Assembly: GCF_032586235.1 (NCBI RefSeq)
Contig: NZ_JAWHTD010000020.1
Span: 1 to 64,000, forward strand
Length of the DNA: 64,000 nucleotides
DNA from: Aestuariicoccus sp032586235
GTDB lineage: Bacteria > Pseudomonadota > Alphaproteobacteria > Rhodobacterales > Rhodobacteraceae
Reading direction: 5' to 3'
Shown: positions 13,919 to 22,459 of the stretch, one piece after another
Numbering within the stretch: position 1 is the first letter of the stretch
Layout: every line of letters starts with the position of its first letter
The notes under the pieces: generated by a model
The model's database searches: none
Seen by the model: the letters and a program-made list of their open reading frames with translations, nothing else
What the model was told of the DNA's origin: nothing
Program-made: the position numbers and the translations under genes

Positions 13919-16267
13919 TCAGAAGGGCACGTCGTCCGCAGCACAGATGAACCGCGATACGACCTTCTTGGTCCCTGCCTTCTCGAAGGCGATTTCCAGC
14001 TTGTCGCCTTCGATCCCGACGATCGCGCCATAGCCGAATTTCTGGTGGAACACCCGCTCGCCCATCACATAAGACGACACTGCATTCAAATCGATTACCG
14101 TGTTGCGGCTTTCGCGCGGCTGGCTGACCGGGCGGTCGGCCGACCGGGCTTGCAGGCGCTTCCAACCGGGCGAATTGTAGACATTCGCCTCGGCCGCGCG
14201 CGCCTCCACCCCCGAGGACATGCCCGCAGCCCCATAGCCGCCACCGTAAAGGCCGGGCGGCGTCAGCACCTCCACATGCTCTTCGGGCAATTCGTCGACA
14301 AAGCGCGAGGGCAGCGAGGATTGCCACTGGCCAAAGACCCGCCGGTTGGCCGCAAACGAGATCGTGCAGATCTCTTCGGCGCGGGTGATGCCGACATAGG
14401 CCAGCCGCCGCTCTTCCTCGAGCCCCTTGACCCCGGTCTCGTCCATCGAGCGCTGCGAGGGGAAGAGCCCGTCCTCCCATCCCGGCAGGAAGACGGCCGG
14501 AAACTCCAGCCCCTTGGCCGCATGCAGCGTCATGATCGACACTTTCGCGCCGCCGTCGTCGGTCTCGTTGTCCATGATCAGGCTGACGTGTTCAAGGAAT
14601 CCCTGCAGATTCTCGAACCCTTCCAGCGCCTTGACCAGTTCCTTGAGGTTCTCGAGCCGCCCCGGCGCCTCGGGTGTCTTGTCGTTCTGCCAATGCGCGG
14701 TATAGCCCGACTCGTCCAGCACGATCTCGGCCAGTTCCATATGGGTCAGGTCGGGATCGCCGGTCATCCGGCCCCAGCGGCGCAGGTTCTCGACCAAGAG
14801 CCGCAGCTCGCCTCCGCCCTTGCCCTTGATCAGCCCCTGCTCGACCGCCAGCGCGGCGCCTTCCAGCAGGCTGACCCCACCCGCGCGCGCGGTCACCTGG
14901 ATGGTCTGCTGCGCCTTGTCGCCCAGGCCCCGCTTGGGCGTGTTGACGATGCGCTCGAAGGCCAGATCGTCGTCGGGGCTGACCACGAGGCGGAAATAGG
15001 CCATCGCATCGCGGATCTCCATCCGCTCGTAAAAACGCGGCCCGCCGATCACGCGGTAGGGCAGACCGATGGTCAGAAAGCGGTCCTCAAAGGCTCGCAT
15101 CTGGTGGCTGGCGCGGACCAGAATGGCCATCTCGTCGAGCGAAAAGCCCCGCTGGCCACGGGTGCCCTTTTGCATAGCCTCGATCTCTTCGCCGACCCAG
15201 CGCGCCTCTTCGTCGCCGTCCCAATGGCCGATGAGGCGCACCTTCTCGCCCTCGGTCAGGTCGGTGAACAACTCCTTGCCCAGTCGCCCCCGGTTGCCCG
15301 CGATGACGCCGCTCGCGGCCGCCAGGATATGCGGGGTCGAGCGGTAGTTCTGTTCCAGCCGCACCACATGCGCGCCGGGAAAATCCTTTTCGAACCGCAG
15401 GATGTTGCCCACCTCGGCGCCGCGCCAGCCATAGATCGACTGATCGTCGTCGCCCACGCAGCAGATGTTGCGATGCCCGCCCGCCAGCAGCCGCAGCCAC
15501 AGGTACTGCGCCACGTTGGTGTCCTGGTATTCGTCCACCAGGATATAGCGGAACCAGCGCTGGTATTGCGCCAGCACGTCCTCATGCGCCTGAAAGATCG
15601 TCACCACGTGCAAGAGCAGATCGCCGAAATCCACCGCGTTCAGCTCTTTCAGCCGCGCCTGGTATTGCGCGTAAAGCTCGGTGCCGCGGTTATTGTAGGC
15701 CCCCGCATCGGCCGAGGGCACCTTTTCAGGCACCAGCGCGCGGTTCTTCCAGCCGTCGATCAGCCCCGAAAGCTGGCGCGCGGGCCAGCGTTTGTCGTCG
15801 ATGCCCGCAGCGCTGACCAGCTGCTTGAGCAGGCGCAGCTGGTCGTCGGTGTCGAGGATGGTGAAGTTCGACTTCAGCCCCACCAGCTCGGCATGTCGGC
15901 GCAGGAGCTTGACGCAGATCGAATGGAAAGTGCCCAGCCACGGCATGCCTTCGATGGTCTGGCCCAGCATATGGCCGACGCGGTTCTTCATCTCGCGCGC
16001 GGCCTTGTTGGTGAATGTGACCGCCAGAATTTCGTTCGGGCGCGCCCGTCCGGTGTTCAGCAGGTGCACGATTCGCGCCGTCAGCGCGCGGGTCTTGCCG
16101 GTGCCCGCCCCCGCCAGCATCAGCACCGGGCCATCCAGCGTCTCGACCGCCTGGCGCTGCGCGGGGTTCAGACCATCCAAATAGGGGGCAGGCCGCGCGG
16201 CCATCGCACGGGCGGACAGCGCCGCGCCTTCAAAGGCGTCCATATCGTCAAAACTGCTCATAAGCAT
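13919..16267 (-). CDS. uvrD: ATP-dependent DNA helicase UvrD/PcrA family
   Basis: 782-residue superfamily 1A 3'-5' DNA helicase used in excision and mismatch repair and in clearing recombination intermediates. Motifs in order: Q motif LNPAQRQAV, Walker A AGAGTGKTRAL, Ia TFTNKAAREM, II VDEYQDTN, III GDDDQSIYGWRGA, IV LEQNYRST, V TLHAAKGLEFP, VI RRLAYVGITRA. The C-terminal tail (VFHQKFGYGAIVGIEGDKLEI) is the Tudor-like domain typical of PcrA/UvrD that contacts RNA polymerase. Two ATGs (16267 and 16261) are possible; neither has a strong ribosome site. Confidence 0.95.
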   Translation of the reverse strand: MLMSSFDDMDAFEGAALSARAMAARPAPYLDGLNPAQRQAVETLDGPVLMLAGAGTGKTRALTARIVHLLNTGRARPNEILAVTFTNKAAREMKNRVGHMLGQTIEGMPWLGTFHSICVKLLRRHAELVGLKSNFTILDTDDQLRLLKQLVSAAGIDDKRWPARQLSGLIDGWKNRALVPEKVPSADAGAYNNRGTELYAQYQARLKELNAVDFGDLLLHVVTIFQAHEDVLAQYQRWFRYILVDEYQDTNVAQYLWLRLLAGGHRNICCVGDDDQSIYGWRGAEVGNILRFEKDFPGAHVVRLEQNYRSTPHILAAASGVIAGNRGRLGKELFTDLTEGEKVRLIGHWDGDEEARWVGEEIEAMQKGTRGQRGFSLDEMAILVRASHQMRAFEDRFLTIGLPYRVIGGPRFYERMEIRDAMAYFRLVVSPDDDLAFERIVNTPKRGLGDKAQQTIQVTARAGGVSLLEGAALAVEQGLIKGKGGGELRLLVENLRRWGRMTGDPDLTHMELAEIVLDESGYTAHWQNDKTPEAPGRLENLKELVKALEGFENLQGFLEHVSLIMDNETDDGGAKVSIMTLHAAKGLEFPAVFLPGWEDGLFPSQRSMDETGVKGLEEERRLAYVGITRAEEICTISFAANRRVFGQWQSSLPSRFVDELPEEHVEVLTPPGLYGGGYGAAGMSSGVEARAAEANVYNSPGWKRLQARSADRPVSQPRESRNTVIDLNAVSSYVMGERVFHQKFGYGAIVGIEGDKLEIAFEKAGTKKVVSRFICAADDVPF

Positions 16268-16439
16268 AGTCTAGCGCGGCGGCGGGCAAAGGGAAAGCCC
16301 GTGTTCCGCTTCTGTTCCCGCTTGTTTTCGCCGCGCGGACAGGTGCGCAACTCGGCGCGACGCGGCCCTCGCGCGATCTCTGGCCCATGCTGCGGGACGG
16401 AGCGGCAGGTGCTGGACAAATCCGCACGAGAGGGCACAA

Positions 16440-17600
16440 ATGCACCCGATGGATCTGAATGCCCGATACCCCGCCATCGCCGATCTGCGCACCCGCGCGC
16501 GCCGGCGCATCCCGCATTTCGTCTGGGAATATCTCGACAGCGGCACCGGCACCGAGGCGACGCTGAAACGCAACCGCAGCACGCTGGACGCGGTGCGCTT
16601 TGCCCCCTCGATCCTGCATGGCGAGGTGGCCGCCGACCTGGGCACGACCCTCTTCGGGCAGGACCACCCCCTGCCCTTCGGCATCGCGCCCGTTGGCATG
16701 TCGGGGCTGATATGGCCCGATGCCGAGCGGATTCTGGCGCGCGCGGCGGCGCGGGCGGGGGTGCCCTATACGCTCTCGACGGTCGCCACGCAGACGCCAG
16801 AGACCGTCGGGCCGCTGACCGGCGGACAGGGCTGGTTCCAGCTTTACCCGCCGCGCGATCCCGAGATTCGCCGCGACATGCTGGCCCGCGCCCGCGACGC
16901 GGGCTTTACCGCGCTGGTGCTGACGGTGGACGTGCCCGTGGCCAGCCGCCGCGAGCGGCAGGTGCGGTCGGGGCTGACCAACCCGCCCCGGCTGACGCCG
17001 CGCCTGCTGGCGCAGGTGGCGATGCGCCCGGCCTGGGCCGTGGGCACCGCGATGCACGGCATGCCGCGGATGCGCACGCTTGATCCTTACGCCGCCGATA
17101 CGGCGGCGCGGGACCCGACGGCGCATGTGGGCTATCTGCTGCGCACCGCGCCCGACTGGGAGTATCTGCGCTGGCTGCGCGACCATTGGGAGGGCACGCT
17201 GATCGTCAAGGGCGTGCTGCGCGCCGCCGATGTGCCGGGGCTGGAATCGGCGGGCGTCGACGCGATCTGGGTCTCCAACCACGCCGGGCGGCAGTTCGAC
17301 GCCGCCCCCGCCAGCATCGAGGCCCTGCCCGCGATCCGCGCCGCCACTGACCTGCCGCTGATCTTCGACAGCGGCATCGAGGGCGGTCTGGACATGCTGC
17401 GCGCCATCGCCCTTGGCGCGGATTTCGTCATGCTGGGGCGGGCGTTCCACTATGCGCTGGGGGCGCTGGGGCGCGAAGGCCCGGCGCATCTGATCAACAT
17501 CCTGCGCCGCGATCTGGCGGCCAATCTGGGTCAGCTGGGCGTCGCGCGGCCGGTCGACCTGCGCGGCCAGGTGCTGGCGCGCGAAACCCGCGCTCAATAA
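16440..17600 (+). CDS. lldD: FMN-dependent alpha-hydroxy acid dehydrogenase (LldD-like)
   Basis: 386 aa, TIM-barrel flavoenzyme that oxidises 2-hydroxy acids such as L-lactate. Visible signatures: the N-terminal RTRARRRIPHFVWEYLDSGTG, FGIAPVGMSGL (FMN phosphate region), the catalytic/FMN segment LIVKGVL with its Lys, and the active-site SNHAGRQFD, where His and Arg bind substrate. The motif has Ala for the usual second Gly, as in several proteobacterial lactate dehydrogenases. Electron acceptor (quinone or oxygen) cannot be told. AGAGGG precedes the ATG; a second ATG three codons in is an alternative. Confidence 0.88.
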   Translation: MHPMDLNARYPAIADLRTRARRRIPHFVWEYLDSGTGTEATLKRNRSTLDAVRFAPSILHGEVAADLGTTLFGQDHPLPFGIAPVGMSGLIWPDAERILARAAARAGVPYTLSTVATQTPETVGPLTGGQGWFQLYPPRDPEIRRDMLARARDAGFTALVLTVDVPVASRRERQVRSGLTNPPRLTPRLLAQVAMRPAWAVGTAMHGMPRMRTLDPYAADTAARDPTAHVGYLLRTAPDWEYLRWLRDHWEGTLIVKGVLRAADVPGLESAGVDAIWVSNHAGRQFDAAPASIEALPAIRAATDLPLIFDSGIEGGLDMLRAIALGADFVMLGRAFHYALGALGREGPAHLINILRRDLAANLGQLGVARPVDLRGQVLARETRAQ

Positions 17601-17607
17601 CCGAAAA

Positions 17608-18003
17608 TCAGTAACCGAAAAGAGGCACCGGGTCCGCATCGCGGAAGGGCGCGGTCATGCGCCAGCGGATCAGGAAATCCTTGTCGACGGTGAAATAGCT
17701 CACCCCGGTGCGGCGCGCGACGGTCTCGACCTGGAACTCTTCGCCCTCTTCGACGCCGTTGGTGTCGATCATGACGACCATGGGCAGCTTGCCGGTGATC
17801 TCGGCGGCGAAAAGCGCCTGGTGCAGGCTGTCGAAGGACGACCGCTTGGCGTCGACCCCCACCTCGACCACATGGGTCGGCGTCTCGCAATCCACCCGCA
17901 CGTGCCGGGCGGACCCGGCCGCGATGTAATCGTGGCGCACTTCCATCTCGCCGCCCAGAATGAGGCTGCACAGGATCGCGGTAAGTTCGACTTCTCCGGC
18001 CAT
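17608..18003 (-). CDS. Conserved hypothetical protein, 131 aa
   Basis: Not recognised beyond being a plausible soluble alpha/beta protein. There is no signal peptide. It contains a segment HVRVDCETPTHVVEVGVDAKRSSFDSLHQALFAAEITGKLP and a strand PMVVMIDTNG; this pattern of a Glu/Lys pair followed by a hydrophobic strand ending in Asp resembles a small nuclease-like (PD-D/ExK) core, but I would not assign that. AAGGTGG lies ahead of the ATG at 18003. It is convergent with lldD (7 nt between stops) and divergent from pyc. Confidence 0.75.
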   Translation of the reverse strand: MAGEVELTAILCSLILGGEMEVRHDYIAAGSARHVRVDCETPTHVVEVGVDAKRSSFDSLHQALFAAEITGKLPMVVMIDTNGVEEGEEFQVETVARRTGVSYFTVDKDFLIRWRMTAPFRDADPVPLFGY

Positions 18004-18149
18004 CCGACCACCTTAACGGGTATTAACAAAAAGTAAACGGCTGGCACGTCGGCGACCGCGCGCCCGCCACGGCCTACCCAGTTCTACGTGTTGTGCAGGT
18101 GCAGAAACTGGCCTAGACCTTTGCCAAGGTTATCCGCAGGATCAATGCC

Positions 18150-21100
18150 ATGCCCGACTTCAAGAAAATCCTGATCGCAAACCGTGGCGAGATCGCCATC
18201 CGCATCATGCGCGCCGCCAACGAGATGGGCAAACGCACCGTCGCGGTCTATGCCGAGGCGGACAAGCTGGGGCTGCACCGGTTCAAGGCCGACGAGGCCT
18301 ATCTGATCGGTGAAGGGCTGGGGCCGGTGCAGGCCTATCTGGCCATCGACGAGATCATCCGCGTGGCCAAGGAATGCGGCGCGGATGCGATCCATCCGGG
18401 ATATGGCCTGTTGTCAGAGAACCCCGATTTCGTCGACGCCTGCGAGGCCGCGGGCATCACCTTCATCGGTCCCCGGGCCGAGACCATGCGCGCGCTCGGC
18501 GACAAGGCCAGCGCGCGGCGCGTGGCCGTCGCGGCGGGCGTGCCGGTCATCCCGGCGACCGAGGTGCTGGGCGACGATTTCGACGCCATCACCAAGGAGG
18601 CCGAAGCGATCGGCTATCCGCTGATGCTCAAGGCCAGCTGGGGCGGCGGCGGGCGCGGAATGCGGCCCATCGAGGGCCCCGGCGAGCTGCGCGAGAAGGT
18701 GCTGGAAGGCCGGCGCGAGGCCGAGGCCGCCTTTGGCAACGGCGAGGGCTATCTGGAAAAGATGATCCTGCGCGCGCGCCATGTCGAGGTGCAGATCCTC
18801 GGCGACAAGCAGGGCAATATCTATCACCTCTATGAACGCGACTGCTCGGTCCAGCGGCGCAATCAGAAGGTCGTGGAACGCGCCCCCGCGCCGTATCTCA
18901 GCGAGGCGCAGCGCGAGGAGCTCTGCGAGCTGGGGCGCAAGATCTGCGCCCATGTGAATTACGAATGCGCCGGCACGGTCGAGTTCCTGATGGATATGGA
19001 AACCGGCAAGTTCTACTTCATCGAGGTCAACCCGCGCGTGCAGGTCGAACATACCGTCACCGAAGAGGTGACGGGCATCGACATCGTGCAGGCGCAAATC
19101 ATGATCGCCGAGGGCAAATCGCTGGCCGAGGCCACCGGCAAGGCGTCGCAATACGACATCCGGCTGAACGGCCACGCGCTGCAGACCCGGATCACGACCG
19201 AGGATCCGCAGAACAACTTCATCCCCGATTACGGCCGCATCACAGCGTTCCGGTCGGCCACGGGCATGGGCATCCGGCTGGATGGCGGCACGGCCTATGC
19301 GGGCGGGGTGATCACGCGGTTCTACGACTCGCTGCTGGTCAAGGTGACCGCCTGGGCGCAGACGCCCGAAAAGGCGATCGCCCGGATGGACCGCGCCCTG
19401 CGCGAGTTCCGCATCCGCGGCGTCAGCACCAACATCGCCTTTGTCGAGAACCTGCTGAAACACCCGACGTTTCTGACCAACCAGTACACCACCAAGTTCA
19501 TCGACGAGACGCCCGCGCTCTTTCAGTTCCCCAAGCGGCGCGACCGCGGCACCAAGGTGCTGACCTATATCGCCGACATCACAGTCAACGGCCACCCGGA
19601 GGTCGAAGGCCGGCCCCGCCCCGCGGCCGAGCTGAAGCCCGCCCGCCCGCCAGCGGTGCGCGCAGAGCGCGCACCCTACGGCACCCGCAACCTGCTGGAG
19701 GAAAAGGGCCCGCAGGCCGTCGCCGACTGGCTTGCCGAACAGCCGCAGGTGCTGATCACCGACACCACCATGCGCGACGGGCATCAGTCGCTGCTGGCCA
19801 CGCGGATGCGCAGCCTCGACATGATCAAGGTCGCCCCGGCCTATGCCGCCAACATGCCGCAGCTATTCAGCGTGGAATGCTGGGGGGGTGCGACCTTCGA
19901 CGTGGCCTACCGGTTCCTGCAGGAATGCCCCTGGCAACGCCTGCGCGATCTGCGCGCACGGATGCCCAACCTGATGACCCAGATGCTTTTGCGCGGGGCC
20001 AACGGGGTGGGGTACACGAATTACCCCGACAACGTGGTCCAGTTCTTCGTGCGTCAGGCCGCCGAGACCGGCGTGGACGTGTTCCGCGTCTTCGACAGCC
20101 TCAACTGGGTCGAGAACATGCGTGTCGCCATGGACGCGGTGCTGGAGAACGGCAAGGTGCTGGAGGGCACGATCTGTTACACCGGCGATATCCTCGACCC
20201 CGACCGCGCCAAGTACGATCTGAAATACTATGTGTCCATGGGCAAGGAGCTGAAGGCTGCGGGCGCGCATATCCTCGGGCTCAAGGACATGGCAGGGCTG
20301 CTGAAACCCAATGCCGCCGGCCCGCTGGTGCGCGTGTTGAAGGAAGAGGTCGGCCTGCCGGTGCATTTCCACACGCATGACACCTCGGGCGCGGCCATCG
20401 GCTCGATCATCGAGGCCGCAAAGGCCGGGGTCGATGCGGTCGACGCGGCGATGGATGCGCTGTCGGGCAACACCAGCCAGCCGACGCTGGGATCGGTGGT
20501 CGAGGCGCTGCGCCACACCGACCGCGACACCGGGCTGGATATCGGCGCGATCCGCGAGATCTCGAATTACTGGGAGGCCGTGCGCGGCCAGTACGCGGCG
20601 TTCGAATCGGGGCTGCAAGCACCCGCCTCGGAGGTTTACCTGCACGAGATGCCCGGCGGGCAGTTCACCAACCTCAAGGCGCAGGCCCGCAGCCTGGGGC
20701 TGGAAGAGCGCTGGCACGAGGTCGCCCAGACCTATGCCGATGTGAACCAGATGTTCGGCGATATCGTCAAGGTGACGCCGTCCTCGAAGGTGGTGGGCGA
20801 CATGGCGCTGATGATGGTCAGCCAGGGGCTGACGCGGGCGGATGTCGAGGATCCCGACACCGATGTCAGCTTTCCCGACAGCGTCATCGACATGATGCGC
20901 GGCAATCTCGGCCAGCCGCCGGGCGGCTGGCCCAAGGCAATCCAGAAGAAGATCCTGAAAGGCGACAAGCCCTTTACCAAGCGCCCGGGCCTTACCGCCG
21001 AGCCGGTGGATATCGAGGCCACCCGCGCCAAGGTACAGGCCGAGCTCGAGGGCAAGGCGGTCGATGACGAGGATCTGAACGGCTACCTGATGTATCCCAA

Positions 21101-21596
21101 GGTGTTCATGGATTACATGGGTCGCCACCGGGTCTATGGCCCCGTCCGCACCCTGCCCACGCGCACGTTCTTCTACGGGATGGAGCCCGGCGAAGAGATC
21201 ACCGCCGAGATCGACCCCGGAAAGACGCTCGAGATCCGGCTGATCGCCGTGGGCGACACGCAAGAGGACGGCGAGGCGCGTGTGTTCTTCGAACTGAACG
21301 GCCAGCCGCGCACCGTGCGCGTTCCCGACCGCAAGGCCAAGGCGGTGACCGCCGCGCGCCCCAAGGCCGAGCTGGGCAACCCCGCCCATGTCGGCGCACC
21401 GATGCCCGGCGTTGTGGCCAGCGTCGCGGTGGTGGTCGGCAAGCACGTCAGGGAAGGCGATCTGCTGCTGACCATCGAGGCGATGAAGATGGAGACCGGT
21501 CTGCACGCCGAGCGGGACGCCGTGGTCAAGGCGGTGCATGTGACGCCCGGATCGCAGATCGACGCCAAGGACCTGTTGATCGAATACGAAGGGTAG
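18150..21596 (+). CDS. pyc: Pyruvate carboxylase
   Basis: Anaplerotic enzyme: pyruvate + bicarbonate + ATP gives oxaloacetate. 1148 aa with all domains on one chain: biotin carboxylase (1-455; ANRGEIAIRI, HPGYGLLSEN, ATP-grasp GGGGRGMR, EVNPRVQVEHTVTEE), carboxyltransferase (about 535-800; TTMRDGHQSLLATRMR, metal His pair in HFHTHDTSG), the PC allosteric/tetramerisation segment, and the biotin carrier domain at the C-terminus with the biotinylated Lys in IEAMKMET. Length agrees with alphaproteobacterial single-chain enzymes. It stands alone, with a weak hairpin AAGCCC/GGGCTT at 21623-21638 after it. Confidence 0.98.
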   Translation: MPDFKKILIANRGEIAIRIMRAANEMGKRTVAVYAEADKLGLHRFKADEAYLIGEGLGPVQAYLAIDEIIRVAKECGADAIHPGYGLLSENPDFVDACEAAGITFIGPRAETMRALGDKASARRVAVAAGVPVIPATEVLGDDFDAITKEAEAIGYPLMLKASWGGGGRGMRPIEGPGELREKVLEGRREAEAAFGNGEGYLEKMILRARHVEVQILGDKQGNIYHLYERDCSVQRRNQKVVERAPAPYLSEAQREELCELGRKICAHVNYECAGTVEFLMDMETGKFYFIEVNPRVQVEHTVTEEVTGIDIVQAQIMIAEGKSLAEATGKASQYDIRLNGHALQTRITTEDPQNNFIPDYGRITAFRSATGMGIRLDGGTAYAGGVITRFYDSLLVKVTAWAQTPEKAIARMDRALREFRIRGVSTNIAFVENLLKHPTFLTNQYTTKFIDETPALFQFPKRRDRGTKVLTYIADITVNGHPEVEGRPRPAAELKPARPPAVRAERAPYGTRNLLEEKGPQAVADWLAEQPQVLITDTTMRDGHQSLLATRMRSLDMIKVAPAYAANMPQLFSVECWGGATFDVAYRFLQECPWQRLRDLRARMPNLMTQMLLRGANGVGYTNYPDNVVQFFVRQAAETGVDVFRVFDSLNWVENMRVAMDAVLENGKVLEGTICYTGDILDPDRAKYDLKYYVSMGKELKAAGAHILGLKDMAGLLKPNAAGPLVRVLKEEVGLPVHFHTHDTSGAAIGSIIEAAKAGVDAVDAAMDALSGNTSQPTLGSVVEALRHTDRDTGLDIGAIREISNYWEAVRGQYAAFESGLQAPASEVYLHEMPGGQFTNLKAQARSLGLEERWHEVAQTYADVNQMFGDIVKVTPSSKVVGDMALMMVSQGLTRADVEDPDTDVSFPDSVIDMMRGNLGQPPGGWPKAIQKKILKGDKPFTKRPGLTAEPVDIEATRAKVQAELEGKAVDDEDLNGYLMYPKVFMDYMGRHRVYGPVRTLPTRTFFYGMEPGEEITAEIDPGKTLEIRLIAVGDTQEDGEARVFFELNGQPRTVRVPDRKAKAVTAARPKAELGNPAHVGAPMPGVVASVAVVVGKHVREGDLLLTIEAMKMETGLHAERDAVVKAVHVTPGSQIDAKDLLIEYEG

Positions 21597-21622
21597 TCCG
21601 GGGTCCGCGGGGGCAGCTCCTC

Positions 21623-21638
21623 AAGCCCTTGCGGGCTT
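21623..21638 (+). terminator. Weak hairpin after pyc
   Basis: AAGCCC (21623-21628), loop TTGC, GGGCTT (21633-21638), 27 nt past the pyc stop. Only a short T content follows. Confidence 0.4.
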
Positions 21639-21728
21639 TCCTCGCGGCTTTACGCGCGGACGCCAGCTTAAGACATCGTTACAAGCCCTTAAAATTCAAT
21701 GAATTTCCAGGGCACTCGTCCTACCCCA

Positions 21729-21748
21729 ATGTTTCGCGTGCGAAACAT
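21729..21748. other. Perfect 20-bp palindrome between convergent genes
   Basis: ATGTTTCGC (21729-21737), GT, GCGAAACAT (21740-21748). It touches the stop codon of the DUF2937 gene and lies 132 nt past pyc. No T-run follows on either strand, so it is not a typical terminator; the form suits a dimeric DNA-binding protein, but the position at two 3' ends is odd for an operator. Confidence 0.6.
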
Positions 21749-22260
21749 CATATCACCCGTTCTGACCTTTTTCGCCCGAGCCCCGTCATGCGCCGCAAAA
21801 GCCGCAGCAGCGCACCGGCCGCCAGCCAGCCCAGCACGAACCCCGTGCCACCGAAAACCGCGCCTTCGAAGGTCGCGGGCACCGCGGGGCGATACGCCTC
21901 CCAGGCGCGCGCGGCGATCTCCGGGTCGCGAAGATGCCCCGCCAGCCGCGCCCGGGTGAACGGCCCCGCCCGCTCCAGCGCCGCCAGATCGGCGCTCAGC
22001 CTTTCGTAGCGCGCCACCGTCTCGCGCATGGTCGCGGCCCGCTGCGCGCCAAAGGCCCCGCCCGTCGACAGATCGGTCAGCGCTCCCGCGCGGTCCAGCC
22101 CGGTGGCGGCAGCGTCCGCGTCGAACCGAGTGACGACCCGCTGCAGCTCATCCACCGCGCCGCCAAGGCGCTGGGTGTATTGCTGCGAAAACTCGGGGAA
22201 TTGCGACAAGCCCGCCGCCCCGGCCAATCCGCCGGCAAGGGCGATGGTTCTTAGCGTCAT
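21748..22260 (-). CDS. DUF2937 family membrane protein
   Basis: 170 aa. The N-terminal hydrophobic stretch (TIALAGGLAGAAGLSQF) and the C-terminal one (FEGAVFGGTGFVLGWLAAGALL) would place both ends in the inner membrane with a helical domain (about 25-125) between, which is the DUF2937 layout including the SQFPEFSQQYTQRLGGAVDEL segment. Function is unknown for the family. The start at 22260 has AGGAG 7 nt upstream; the open frame to 22311 has no site. Confidence 0.8.
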   Translation of the reverse strand: MTLRTIALAGGLAGAAGLSQFPEFSQQYTQRLGGAVDELQRVVTRFDADAAATGLDRAGALTDLSTGGAFGAQRAATMRETVARYERLSADLAALERAGPFTRARLAGHLRDPEIAARAWEAYRPAVPATFEGAVFGGTGFVLGWLAAGALLRLLRRMTGLGRKRSERVI

Positions 22261-22364
22261 GATACTGCTCCTGGCCTGCCGCGGCCCTCTGTCGGGACCG
22301 TCAGCAACCAAGGATAGCGCAATCCTGAACTGCTGTCAGGCCAGCCTGCAAACGCGCTTCGTAC

Positions 22365-22390
22365 CCTGCTTCTTCTTGGCAAAATACTCC
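22365..22390 (-). repeat. Rhodobacterales intergenic terminator-like repeat, copy 1
   Basis: Plus strand reads CCTGCTTCTTCTTGG followed by CAAAATACTCC; on the minus strand this is GGAGTATTTTG and AAGAAGAAGCAGG. Near-identical copies occur at 35782-35817 and, shortened, at 54685-54705. Every copy follows the 3' end of a minus-strand gene (here proS). Confidence 0.7.
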
Positions 22391-22397
22391 GGGGGGT

Positions 22398-22448
22398 GGA
22401 GGGGGGCAGCGCCCCCCTCCCCGGTCGCCGTGCGCGCAGCGCACGGCG
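22398..22448 (-). terminator. Tandem GC-rich hairpins downstream of proS
   Basis: Two perfect 10-bp hairpins: 22398-22407 / 22411-22420 (GGAGGGGGGC, loop AGC) and 22426-22435 / 22439-22448 (CGCCGTGCGC, loop GCA). They begin 12 nt past the proS stop and are followed on the minus strand by the TATTTTG of the repeat at 22365-22390, so together they probably end the proS transcript. Confidence 0.6.
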
Positions 22449-22459
22449 AAACCAAACCT

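Noticed and set aside
13856..17083. 1075-residue open frame opposite uvrD
   Set aside because: Antisense to the helicase and out of frame with lldD; no motifs.
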